A stretch of 64,000 nt of DNA from Panax quinquefolius. Its lineage: Eukaryota; Streptophyta; Magnoliopsida; Apiales; Araliaceae. Below, in pieces: positions 36,623 through 48,271 of the stretch. Position 1 is the stretch's first letter, and each line of letters begins with the position of its first letter. The notes beneath the pieces were generated by a model that had not been told where the DNA came from, made no database searches, and saw only the letters and a list, made by a program, of their open reading frames with translations. The stretch is taken from the NCBI GenBank assembly GCA_020205615.1, contig CM035170.1, positions 60,439,322-60,503,321 on the forward strand, given 5' to 3'. Both the position numbers and the translations under genes were made by a program.

Positions 36623-36970
36623 TTTTTGCATCACAAAATTTTTCATCTTATTATCTAACTATCATATTTAGACATTTCTCAAATGAAAAGAACTAAACGT
36701 TTATAACACGTTTCTGAGTAAGATCATTTATATTCATATGCCAAATGGTTACAATACATGTTCTTTTCTAGCATACTGCTATAAATGAAAAGACATATCC
36801 CCTAATATCACAAAAGACGGGGACAACACTAGCTTATTACCCCTCTAACATTTTTCAAAAGTTTGCGATTCTACCACTATCTCACATCTTACACAAAAGA
36901 CAGAGACTATAACAACATATTAATAACACATAAATAAAAATACTACATTACTGAGCTTTTCCCTCTAGAC

Positions 36971-37749
36971 TCAATCTAACATCCCACACTCCATGGCACT
37001 CTGATACTCCTTCTGTGTAATGTGTGCCACCATATCCCGACTTATGGTATGTCGGGTCTGTTCTTGCTCAGCTGGGTAGTGATTTTCCCCATCGATCAAT
37101 CTCTCAATGGTCGTGCGTAGAGCATAACCCATCTTGTTCATCTTCCTCCTCTTGCATCTCACTTCATCCTCTAGATCATCCACCCTGTCATTGGAATCCT
37201 CCCACTTCTCTTTGAAGTAAATCATATCCATCACCTCCATCTCTAACTGAGTTTGGAGATCCTCCTTCTATGTCCTCTCAATCAAAACCCTCTGCTCCAT
37301 TTCTTCTAACTTTCTTGCCAACTCAACGTTCCTCGCCACTAACCGATGAAACAATTCCCCATCTGGATTCCTGCCTCCTTACGGTGAGCAATTTCCACCT
37401 CCATCTCCTGCATCACTAGTTGTCTCTCAAGAGTCTTAATCTCTAACTCCTCGATTCTACATCCTAATTCTAAAATATGTTCTTCATACTCTCGTAACAT
37501 CCGATCCTCAAAAGTAGACTCGTTGGAGTCCTCCATGGGCTCGAGTTCCTCCTCCACGGGTTCCTCCTCCATAGGCTCCTCTTCCGGATCAGACTCCTCA
37601 GGTAGAGGCACCATCTCCTCCTTCTCATCATCATCATCAATAGGGGCAACTACCGATATAGGCTCTGCTATCAAGGGTGCCTCATAGACTATGTGGATAT
37701 CACGCGGCTCCTCCTCAACTACTCGGCTAGGTCCTCCCATGTCAGTCAT
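36971..37749 (-). pseudogene. Element A extra frame upstream of gag: acidic plus coiled coil
   Basis: Minus strand, between primer site and gag; start chosen at MTDMGGPSRVVEEEP (37749). An acidic N-terminal half (runs such as EEPMEEEPVEEELEPMED) is followed by a long heptad-like charged helix (REYEEHILELGCRIEELEIK, LERQLVMQEMEVEIAHRKEA), then after a frameshift near 37335 and a TAG at 37267 a second helical part (KWEDSNDRVDDLEDEVRCKR) and a C-terminus ending MECGMLD. No signal peptide or membrane segment in the chosen frame. Related frame in element C at 29698-30154. Function unknown; the acidic and coiled-coil make-up suggests protein-protein contact. Confidence 0.7.
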
Positions 37750-37955
37750 CCTACAATCACCAACATAAGACAAGACAAACAACAACTCCATCAAAATGTT
37801 AAATACACATAAGTTCATTGTATAGAATGAAGTTACATTTCATAACACACTAAGTCTCTCAAGGAAAACTGTACATGAGTTTTATCCATTTCCTAACTTC
37901 TAAGTTTTCCTAAGTTATACTCTAAGGACCCTCGTTCCTAAGGTTTATAACTATA

Positions 37956-37970
37956 GCTTTGATACCAACC
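37956..37970 (-). other. Primer binding site of element A
   Basis: Minus-strand GGTTGGTATCAAAGC next to the 5' LTR end, the same TGGTATCA type as in B1 and B2. Confidence 0.88.
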
Positions 37971-38259
37971 TGTGACGCCCCCAAATTCTGACCGCCACTT
38001 GGTCACTCGAATTCGGTTCATCACGTTTTCATGGTAACACCATAATAACTAAAATCACACATTCACAACGAAAGATCTACTTTAGAATAATATATAATGT
38101 TTTATTATAATTATTCTCCCAAGTCTCGCAACCTACAGTGCTTAATAGATTACATAATAATATCGAATAAAGACTTATTACATAATCCTACTTAAGCTTA
38201 AACATAGTCTGAAAATAGTCTTAATACAACATAATAAATTTAAATATAAAAGGGACAAG

Positions 38260-38333
38260 CTAGTCGGTAGCCTTGCCCTTGCCCTTGCCCTTGCCCTTAT
38301 CTTTCCCAGAGACACCTCCCTGTTCTGCCTTAA
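38260..38333 (-). other. Putative LTR mini-exon in A 5' LTR, expanded GK repeat
   Basis: As at 8904-8965 but with two additional in-frame GGCAAG units, giving V-S then GKDKGKGKGKGKATD and a stop. The acceptor reads CCTTTTAG. The length change preserves the reading frame. Confidence 0.45.
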
Positions 38334-40810
38334 CTAAAAGGTTTTAAATAAGCAAGAATGAGCACAAATTGCCCAACAAGTAATATACAACAAGGGTAAG
38401 GAGTTTTATCACACAAGTTTGAAATATCGAAGTATCATCTCTAAGATAGTTCAGAGTTTCAGAATAATATAATGAATAATGAATATCCACAATTCTTGGA
38501 ATAAGAATGATAATTCAATATAAATAGACAGATAAATATGAATTCAAAGACTATCAAGGTATCCGACTGGATAACAATTTATATTGAGCAGTCACTAAGG
38601 ACTATTGAACATCTACTAGAATTACCAATATTAAACTGATATCCCAAAAGAATCAAGTACTATAGATGATCAGTCTAAAATACTTTAAGTTATGCATAAC
38701 ACCACAGTAATAATATACTCATGTGTTAGGGTTTTCAACAACATACATTCCCCTTACCTTAAAGGTTGTTCAACTCTGTTTTCAAGATTTCTGCACCAAT
38801 CAATTGGTTTGGACAGTTTTATAAACTTCCATATAGTCTAGCTGAATCAAATGGCATAGACACTTTCACAATATTCAAGAAAAATACTAAGTTTAACATG
38901 AATAATAGTTTTCACAATAGTTTTAGACATACTAGGTCAATTGAATGAATAAATAGGATAACTTGAATTCAATGAGATAAGCTTACGATATTCATTGAAT
39001 AAAGTAACGCAAGAGTTAGAATACTTGCACAATGTAAGGTAGGGTTCAGATACTTGCCTTACACGTAGTTTATCCACGTTTAAGAAATCAACACTTTCAA
39101 ATCCTATTTGTAGCGTATTATATGTTAAAGATGTTCATTAGCTAACACAGTCATTAATCAATCTTGACATGATACAAGTATGCACATATGGTACAAAATT
39201 AGTTTAAACGTCCTCACAAGTTCAACCCACGTATCTTTGTTTTGATATTATGCAAACATCCTTTTGGACTTATCATTCGAAAGTCAAAATTAACCTTTAT
39301 TTACATCACATAGCCTGCTTCTTAACACATTATATAACATATTAGTCATATATTACAAGTTAAAGTAATCATATAGGTATACTTCAAACATCAGTTCAAA
39401 AATAGAAGTCAATTATAGATCGCTCGCTTACAAGTAGCATTGCTGGCAGTGACTAAACTTAGGACCGTCTTGTAATGCGCTATCCCTGGCCGGATCGTAC
39501 GTGAAACTCGCCTTTCTATTTCTGCCCAATCCTTACACATCTATGTACTATCATATCTACATGTTAGAGGTGCTCACATAATCACATAATCGTTCTTGAG
39601 TTCATTTGTATAAGTTTGAACTTACATCTTACATGGCATTCAAGCAAAAACATTATCAAGCGGTTATCATGTCTCATTACTTGGTTATATGTCCACATAG
39701 AGATTTCAAAATCTGTTAATGCATATACTTGTAGCATTCATATTGCTTGTTCATAGCTATTATTGTTTAAACTTGGAATCATGCTTTAAACTCATGTTTA
39801 GTTTTGAAATTCTCATGTTCAATACATATAAATCATACCTAGGGATATTATAGACATAACATGACATCATATCCCTTTATCATTTAGATATCCATATGAC
39901 ACATCTAGATTTCAAAAATAGGTTCAAGTTTGCCTTTGAAACGATTTTAGATTTGAACTATTCAATATAACACATACAAGACAATTTCAAAGCTCTAAAC
40001 ATAAGTGGTCAAGTCATGTTAACATGCTCGCAAGGTCAGAATATAAACTATGTAATAATCATGCATGATAGCTCATTAGACTAAGCTTTTTCTTGAAAAC
40101 ATCTCTAACACAAGGCTTAACAAGCTTGGTTATGATCAAAGGAACTAAGTACACTATAGCATGCTCATCTATATGTAAAATCTGTCATGTATATAGATTA
40201 CTAAGCCCATAATTTGCAGAACATGAATTTTGTCAAAGTTTATTTTCAAGACTTAGAGCTCTTGTTAAAGATTTCCTACTAATTTATGTTTGAACACTTC
40301 ATACCATATATGAAAACCTTATACTTCATGTTATACCTCTTTTGAGGTAAATAACTAAGTCATGACATCAAGTTCTCAATATGTAGCATGGACAAAACCA
40401 AAGAATCTGTTACGAGGTGCGGTAGCACTACGTTGCACCCAGTATAACCGGTAGCGGTGTGCGGTCGAGTTTAGAAGCAGTATGCATGCTCTATTTTGCA
40501 GCGAAAATTCTAACTTGGTTTCCATCGATTCAAGCATGCTTCGAACCTTTACTAAAGTGTTTATACATGCTAGTAAAATTCCTAAACACCTTATAACATG
40601 ATTATTCATATCAATTAACAAATGAATTCAAGAATTTTCCAGAATCAAACAATACCCATCTCAAGAGCATAATTAGAAATTATACCTTCTTGAGCTTGAA
40701 TTGAACTTCCTACACTCTAGTTTTTCTTCTAAAGTAGCTCAACAACTTATACTCTACACTTAGAATTACTAGACAAGTTTCAAGAAACACAAAAACTAAA
40801 ATCAAGCTTG

Positions 40811-40818
40811 TATTTATA
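40811..40818 (-). promoter_or_regulatory. TATA box of A 5' LTR
   Basis: Minus-strand TATAAATA, same context as in the 3' LTR. This copy would drive the genomic transcript. Confidence 0.7.
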
Positions 40819-41922
40819 GAGAGGGCATGAACTAGGCATTGTTATTACACAATCTTGGAGTCCATGGTGTAATGGAAAGATACATAGGTTAATGAGGAGT
40901 GGTTTAACAACTCCATACCAGTCACTTAGCTAGCAATGATCACCTAGAATTTAGCCTTTTTGAGAAATACGTGATTTAGGTTTTCAGCTACTATTCATGT
41001 ACTTGGTGACACTTATTTTGGGACAAGAGAGGAAAATTTCACCAATTGATCATGTAAAGCTTGGTTTGGTCCTTTTAATTCCCATAATGTAATATTAAGG
41101 TACACTTGTTACCATATTAGGAATTTAAAGATAAATTTTATACTCACATCATATAATCCATGCACATTAACTACACGAAATAAAATATTGCAGTTAGGCA
41201 TTATTGTCCGGGTAGTTTCATAATTATCTCTACCTCTCACATAACTACATTATAATCTTATTTAATATTGATGTTTATTCAAAACATTGAATTCCTTTCT
41301 CAGATTCTAGAATACTCAGAAAATAATTCACTTATGCATTAAAACCTCATATGATGTCATGGTGCTACTAGGTACCTCATTTCATTATAATATACTCCTA
41401 TCATATGGTTTTATTTATGTCACACATATAACATTAATGTCCCAATTCAGTTCTACAGTAGAAAAATATCCAACTCCAATCGACTCATCGGCGCATTGCT
41501 GCCTTGATTTTATCTTCTTTGAGACGGAATTATTTGCGTCGTACCACAGCGATTGCAAGGCGGTTTAGCCGACTGTGCCAATTTTCAACGCTAAACTCGT
41601 TTTATATGACATGAATTGATGTCCACAAAAGTGTTACTACAAGTCTACGAGTGTATTCATTAACTACATGAAATTACATGATCAACTCAATTAATCTTCC
41701 TAATTCCCGTTTTAACTCGCTTAGTGAATTTTCTCATTTTGCATTATGCCACACAAGGCATTTCACACTTCTCATTATCAAATCACACTTCTTAATACGC
41801 ATTAATCTAATATGAATCAATTTCATTAACCAACTCATAAAACAATAACACTTATATTCACATAACTATTATTTCCATTAATATATTCATTTAATAATAC
41901 GTTGAAATTCTCGGGTATTACA

Positions 41923-43667
41923 GGTCGCGCCTGCTGCCAGTCATGTGTACTAATATTTGTGATCATGTTCCATTCTATGAATGTTACTTTGGAATGAATA
42001 TACATACAAATGATCTGAACATGTGGACTAAGGTTGTTATGTATATAGTAAGCCATAATAGGTTTGTTTTGACTTGGTTATTCAAAGAAGGCTTAAAGAT
42101 TTGAAAACTAGAAATTGTATACATGGAGTAATATAAATTCTGACCTTGTGAACATATATAAATAACTTGAGTATATGCACAAATGCATATGAAAGTATGA
42201 ATTAGACAATATAGATGTATCTTGCATGCTTAAATGAATTTTACTAATGGAGACTTAAAGTTTTGAAAATGAACTTGATAAACTATATGTACATTAAGTT
42301 GAGAACTTGTAAGTATGCTTTTGATGTCTAACATGTATATATAAAAGTATGATGTATGGTAGGTAAAGTGGCTTGCATGATTGACAAGCATGCTAACTAG
42401 TTATGTGGATTATAAAATAGTTGAGCATGGAATACGATAAGTCTAAGTGATGACTTCATACTTGAGATACATGATGTAACTAACATAAACATGTATAGTT
42501 GAGGCCAAAGGACCATGTAGCATGTGTATAATGACTAGGCATGAACGCCCTTGTTAACTTAACATTTGAAGTCTTGATTAAATGAAAACGAATAATGACC
42601 TATGATATGTTTTGATGAAGGGTTAAATTTAGTTATTCATATAATAACATGTGTGTTTTGCAAGATTATTCATATATGTGCAAGACGGGTGAACATTGTT
42701 CTTCTGCAGAAACAACCATGTCTTGGTTTGCACCGGGAGTAGCGTGGCCGCGCCACTCCTTAGTACAAATCAAGCGCAGCCGTGCCAATCTGCAGTAGGG
42801 TATGAGTTTTGTTAATAATTTAAAAGTTGATGCATATTTATATGGTTACTTTAATCTGTAATACTTGTCCAGTATATATAGTATTCATGTGATAATGAGC
42901 ATGATATTGAAAGGGACATATGATGAATTAGTGTTTACAACTTTAAAGTCAATGGTGATTTCAACTATAACATAGTGTGTTAGAAACTAATCAGGTAATG
43001 TAATGACAAATGTATAGAAGCATGTTATGTGATGATTTGATTCTTGTAAGTGTAGACTCATATTATTTTACACATACTAATTGGAAAGACCGACTTGTTA
43101 ATGTTAGGTCGTTTCAACGCAAGTTAATTAAAGCTATAATTAAATTGTAGCTGAACAAGCAGGCAAGTTCCCTACCCTTACTCAAATTTATATTGAGAAA
43201 GTCTCCGAACTTCACTCTTTGATTGTGCAAGTTGCTAAACTTCACTTGTTTTTGTGAAAGTTTCATATCCTTCTCATATTGTATTGAGCAGGTTATTATT
43301 GAATTGAAAGTTATTCATTTAAGCTTGAATTTTATTTCCAAGCATGCTATTAAGTGGTTCAATTACCTTAGAATTATTCCACATCGATATTATTGATATC
43401 CATACTTAGTGCATTTGAGTTCGTACAGTCTTGGACTTATACATCATCTAAAGTTCTACCATTCTTGAACTATGTCATATAGAGTCTGAACCTTTGTTCG
43501 GTCAGACAAGTATATGAATTTTTATAAAAGCTATCCAAACCAATTGATGGTAAGGATTCTTAGACTGAAAGAACACCCCTTTTTGATAGGGGAGTACCTC
43601 AGGTATCTAATATAAGATACAAAGAACAGATTTAAATGTTATGCATACACATGGTGTACACGAGGCT
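41923..43667 (+). mobile_element. LTR D1, second part
   Basis: Resumes after element A with the GGTCG duplication. It matches D2 (60290-61191) closely up to 42858, then continues into sequence that D2 lacks because E1 interrupts D2. It contains a GC hairpin (42736-42759, GGAGT/ACTCC arms) and a GGCAAGT motif at 43163. It is interrupted at 43667 by B2. No gene. Confidence 0.82.
43663..43667. repeat. Probable target site duplication of B2, left copy
   Basis: AGGCT here against CGGCT at 53676-53680: four of five bases match. Confidence 0.7.
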
Positions 43668-44123
43668 TGTAAGACCCCAACTTTTATAAATAAAGATGAA
43701 TTTTCTATAAATATCATTTTTGAATATTATGGAGTAAATTTGATATAATGTTATAGTTGTGGGTAATAATAATAAATTTTGAAAAATACATGAAGTTGTT
43801 ATATAATATTCGATCGATTGGTGGGGAATATTCGTTTTAACGGGGAATATTTGTACAATAATGGCACAATCATTGGTGGACCCTAAGCGGAATTATTGTG
43901 TCGATTGAGACAACGACAAAAATACTTTATGAAAATAACGGCGGAAGTTTTACAGTTAAGCTGTTGAAATACCGGTGTTAAAAAAATGCGATGTCTGGCG
44001 TGGTTGCATAGTAGCACTTGCGGTATTGATTATTGATGCTTACGTGAGAAGTCACTTAGTTTTGCTTATTATTTGGATTCTTATTTAACCATTTTTCAAA
44101 ATTATCGGAAGGAAGTTATAAAG

Positions 44124-44159
44124 TATATATATATATATATGTTATATATATATATATAT
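44124..44159. repeat. TA microsatellite in B2 5' LTR
   Basis: Two TA runs separated by GT, followed by a GT-rich stretch (GTGTGTGTGT). The 3' LTR counterpart (51485-51552) is about twice as long. Confidence 0.9.
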
Positions 44160-44422
44160 GACATGTGTGTGTGTGTTTTTATGTGTGTAAGAGTGTGTGT
44201 GTTAGTGGGTTTTGGTGGGGTTTTACATTATCAAGTGGTGTGGGGTTATATTATGTATACATTATGGGAATTGTCAAAAAGAGGGTAGGGAAATGGATTG
44301 AACGGGAAGGAGTACTATATTGTATTATATGTCCACATATATATAAAGTTTGACTAATTGGCAGACACGTTGCAAAGTTATTCACGGGTGGGTGCATTTT
44401 TCCTTTTAAGCATGTGTGGGTT

Positions 44423-44424
<2 letters not shown>

Positions 44425-44459
<35 letters not shown>
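44425..44459. repeat. TA microsatellite in B2 5' LTR
   Basis: Uninterrupted TA run; counterpart at 51821-51871 in the 3' LTR. Confidence 0.92.
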
Positions 44460-44463
<4 letters not shown>

Positions 44464-44590
44464 CTGATTTGTTCTGATTGGAGGGAGGCTTGAATTTTGC
44501 TTCCGTAAGTTATCAAAATTTCATCCGTGAATTTCACAGTTGTTGCGTCTATATTTTTTTTATTTAAAAACAGTACCCCTTCCATCCTCC

Positions 44591-44598
44591 TATAAATA
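44591..44598 (+). promoter_or_regulatory. TATA box of B2 5' LTR
   Basis: TATAAATA within CATCCTCCTATAAATAGGATG; the same at 52003 in the 3' LTR. Confidence 0.7.
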
Positions 44599-45927
44599 GG
44601 ATGCTTATTTAGAATCGAAAATCACACCAGAAATCCAGAGAATTCTCTTCTATAATCTTGAGTATATTTCTTTAGAGTTTTAAGAAGCTTTAAGCGTAGT
44701 GCAAGTTTTCCTAAAAAATATCCTCACCCTACCAGTCGGAATGCTTTTCTTTTACGGTAAGGGATATTATTTGTTATACCCATAAGGGTTATTATTTCTT
44801 TTTTATTCATGAAGAGAACTTCTGTTATTCCAATCTTTATTATTCTGCTGGAATAACCAGTATACGAGGACTACCCTATACTTGGTGACATTCTTCGATT
44901 ATTCTGTCTTTATTATTATTCTATTGAATATCACATGCATGCGTTTTTACGGACTGGTTAAAATCTTTATTATTATTACATTTGAAATATCATGTACATG
45001 CGTTTTTACGTGGGACACGGTTAAAATCTTTATTATTATTCTATTGGAACATCCTATCGATGCGAATTTTGCTTAACTTTGGTTAAGTTACTTATTATTA
45101 CGTTGGAATAACATGTCTATCAAATACCGCATGCATGGTGATTTCTTTTGTTATTCCATTCATTATTATATTCAGGTTGGTTAAAGTTTTGACTTCTATA
45201 CTCCATGAAATTAGTGGAATATCCTTGATATTTTGTGCTTCATCCGATATCTTTTCATGGAAATATTCTTACGAGCATTCTTGAATTTTACTCTACAAAG
45301 CAGTATCATGTTGACAATTTGGACGTTAATAGTTCCTGGATAAATTAATTATTGAACTTGTTTTATTGAATTCTTATATCATTGTCATCATCCTCATGTT
45401 TATATTATGTTGAAAGTCATCTGTGGCCTGTAGTACATAGATGGACTTGGTATGATTATGACCAGGGATTATTCGGTGTAATCATGACCGTAATGTTACT
45501 AACGATGTGGAAAAAAAAGTCCTCATGGGCCTGTAGTGCATTGATGGACAGTTGTTGGCATGATCATGACCATTAATGAATACGCAAATATTCTTGGCCC
45601 GTAGTGCATAGATAATTGTGGTCGTGATACTAAAGAATATCCTTGGCCGTAGTGCAGGGGTGATTCGATGATGTGGATTATTTATTAAGCTGAGTCCCAG
45701 CGATAAAAGTAATGAAAAACTTATTAAATTATAAAAGATAGTAGATTTTATTCTCTACTTGACTCTTTTAATAGATTGTGTGTTTCGCTGTAGTTAAACT
45801 TGATGTTGTTATATTTTATCAGTTTAACACTGTTGAAGGCTAACCATAATTTATTCTGCATTATCTTAGTCATAATATTTCTTACTGGGCTAGTTGATCT
45901 CACCCTTTCTTTCACTGTTCTCTTTAG

Positions 45928-45968
45928 GAAATGAGAACATAACATGGACTAGTCGGGGAACGGAGTGA
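45928..45968 (+). other. Putative LTR mini-exon in B2 5' LTR
   Basis: TTCTCTTTAG acceptor, GA, then 12 codons N-E-N-I-T-W-T-S-R-G-T-E and stop. The branch-like box CTGGGCTAGTTGATCTCAC is upstream. Confidence 0.4.
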
Positions 45969-46210
45969 CGGTCCAGAGGAATAGCATTAGTAGTCCTCAC
46001 TATTCTGTGAAATAGTGTGTTAATAATTGTAATGAGGACTCCTTTTGAGTTTGTATAATCTCTAGTAGACAATAATTGTATTCAAACTCACAGTTATGTT
46101 TTGTCATATTGTACACGACAGTTGTATTAGTAAGTTGTATTTGAATTTTGTACCATGTATCTGAAGACCCAAGATAGGTAATGTATACCTATTTTTGGGG
46201 GCGTCACGGT

Positions 46211-46226
46211 TGGTATCAAAGCTTAG
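46211..46226 (+). other. Primer binding site of B2
   Basis: TGGTATCAAAGCTTAG two bases after the LTR, identical to B1. Confidence 0.88.
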
Positions 46227-46396
46227 GGATATGATCCCTGGCTAAGATGTGAGAATAGAACTAGGAGGGGAGAGACGGGGAATTCCTTCGCTAGTGTGAC
46301 CTACCTAAGTTTTTTTTGTATTTACTTGGTCGGTCAGAATATAGGGATAATATGTTACATGTCAATTAACCTTTTGTTTTGTGGTAGTATCTGAAA

Positions 46397-47430
46397 ATGA
46401 CATCCGAGAATGTTGAGAATAGCAATGGAGCACAAAGCATAGTTGATTCACCACATATCAATAATCGAGGATAATGTGCATCGAAGGCGACAATCCTCAC
46501 GCAAATAACAACACCTTGACCAAATGATGAATGATGGATTGTTCGGAGGCTTTATACAATTCATGCAACAATGAAAGAGAGCGGCTCCTATCCAAAATGT
46601 AGGTGGAAACACTGGAAACTCTCGGACGGTCACCGCTAAACAGTTCAAGGAGCTGGGACCATCGGAGTTTAAGGGAGAGCCAAAACTACTTATGGTAAAA
46701 GCATGGATAAAGCAGATCACCAAGATATTTGATGTCTTGGGATGCTCCGAGGAGCAAAAGGTTCCCTTTGCCACCTTTATGTTGCGAGGAGAGGTAGAAT
46801 ACTGGTGGGAATCGGTAAAGCGTACTCAACCTGCCGCACTAAAGATGTCTTGGGAGAAGTTCTAAGAGCTGTTCAACGACAAATACTTTCCCGAAAGTAT
46901 TCGTCACATGAAGGAGGTGGAGTTTATCAAACTGGAGCAAAATAATATGGCCGTAGTGTCGCAGTATGAGGCTAAATTTCTTTGAGTTGTCGGTTTTTAA
47001 GGCCCCACTTGGTGGATAATAAGAAGAAGCGAATGAGCGAATGTTTTTACGAGGTTTGAAACCGGAGATACGTCAACATCTTATTTCTCATAAACTCTGT
47101 TTGTATTCAGATGTTGTAAATAGGGCTCAGTTAGTAGAGCGCGATAATGAGTCTACGCAATCAAAAGAGAGCAGCCGACAAAATGATAATACCAGTGAGA
47201 ACAGTCATCGAAGCGGTGATAACAAGCGTGGAGCGAATCAACAGGCCAGAAATGGTAACCATTTTGGTGTTAATCAGGGCCAAAATAATAAGAATGGACA
47301 TTTCAAGAAGAGGAGATTCAACAATGATGGAAAGATGTCAGCACCAGCACCCGTTGTTAAGGAAGGAGAATGACCACCTATCATATGCTTCAAATATGGA
47401 GGGGAGGCACACATCAGTCCAAACTACGCG
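46397..47430 (+). pseudogene. B2 gag
   Basis: Start ATG at 46397 (MTSENVENSNGAQ, as in B1), early stop near 46471. Gag core in several frames: KQFKELGPS, VKAWIKQITKIFDVLG, ATFMLR, a YWWES motif (about 46798), SWEKF, ELFNDKYFPESI, VEFIKLEQNN, then 47041-47373 open: LRGLKPEIRQHLISHKLCLY and a long Asn/Gln/Gly-rich linker. Frameshifts and a stop within SWEKF*ELF break it. Confidence 0.9.
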
Positions 47431-48150
47431 ATGCCGTCCAAAGCATGTTATAATTATGGAAGAGAAGGTCACTTAGCCGGATTTTGTCGTTCACCAAAGA
47501 CATGTTCAGCTAGGATGGAGGCACCAAAGGCCGTCCCAGAAAAGTCAAAGCCAGTAGTGCAAGGGAGAGCGTTTGTTGTGACCTCCCAGAAAGCAAGGAA
47601 CCCGAATGAGGTCATCACGGGTAAGCTTATCATAAACTCTAGCGAAGTCTATACTTTATTTGATACCAGTTCTACCCATTCTTTTATTTCTCCTACTTGC
47701 GCTCAACGATTAAATTTGACTCCGGAGAAATTAGATTTTGACTTATCTATGGAAACTCCATTGGGAGAAACCTTCATTACATCCACTGTTTACAAGTCTT
47801 GTTTGGTTCAAATCGGTACCCTCATATTACCTGTCGATCTTATTTCATTGAAAATACTTGCATTTGACGTGATTCTAGGGATTGATTGGTTAACTACTTA
47901 TCATGCAAAAATTGATTATTTTCGTAAGGTTGTTAGCTTTCATATTCCTAATCAACCTATTATACGAATTCAAGCGACCAAACCATTAAAATCAATCACG
48001 GTCATCTCAAGCCATAAAGCTATTCGTTTATTGAAAAATGGATGTCAAGCATTCTTAGCTCATGTTACAGATCTAAACAAAAATACGTCAGCTTTGAATG
48101 ATATTTCTATTGTTAATAAATTTCCTGACGTATTCAAGAAGAACTTCTAG
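47431..48150 (+). pseudogene. B2 zinc knuckle and protease
   Basis: One open stretch of 239 codons. It begins with the gag zinc knuckle CYNYGREGHLAGFC, where the second Cys is Tyr. The protease active site reads LFDTSSTHSF instead of the DTGA-type box, so the catalytic Gly is Ser. The later retropepsin motif VILGIDWL is present (about residue 150) and the stretch ends in the RT linker IVNKFPDVF. It looks healthy in length but both key motifs are damaged. Confidence 0.92.
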
Positions 48151-48271
48151 CTTGCCCAGGCGTGAAATTGAATTTTGTATCGACCTTAAACACGGTACAA
48201 AACCAATTTCCAAAGCCCCATATCGAATGGCTCCTATTGAACTTTAGGAGTTAAAGACCCAACTGCAGGAA

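Larger units (their letters stand above)
8614..41922 (-). mobile_element. Element A: complete Ty3/gypsy chromovirus, minus strand, with nested insertions
   Basis: Bounded by two ~3.95-kb LTRs (3' LTR 8614-12569, 5' LTR 37971-41922) and a 5-bp duplication. Reading on the minus strand: 5' LTR, primer site, an extra reading frame, gag, protease, RT, RNase H, integrase with chromodomain, polypurine tract, 3' LTR. Element B1 (16391-35950) is inserted inside gag and carries element C within it. Without the insertions A would be about 13.7 kb. The LTRs look roughly 95% identical by eye except for three divergent islands. It inserted into a GC palindrome of LTR D1. Confidence 0.93.
37971..41922 (-). 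mobile_element. Element A 5' LTR
   Basis: 3952 bp, plus-strand TGTGACGCCCCC...GGGTATTACA. TATA box at 40811, GGCAAGT motif at 39052, mini-exon 38260-38333. Near-identical to the 3' LTR over most of its length, apart from three divergent islands (about 39412-39525, 40395-40480 and 41460-41575). Confidence 0.93.
43668..46208 (+). mobile_element. B2 5' LTR
   Basis: TGTAAGACCCCAACTTTT...GGGGGCGTCACG, 2541 bp (the final A is mutated to G). The first ~380 bp and everything from just after the TATA box resemble B1; the stretch between (about 44060-44590) does not, and is rich in TA and GT microsatellite. TATA box at 44591, mini-exon at 45928-45968. Confidence 0.93.
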
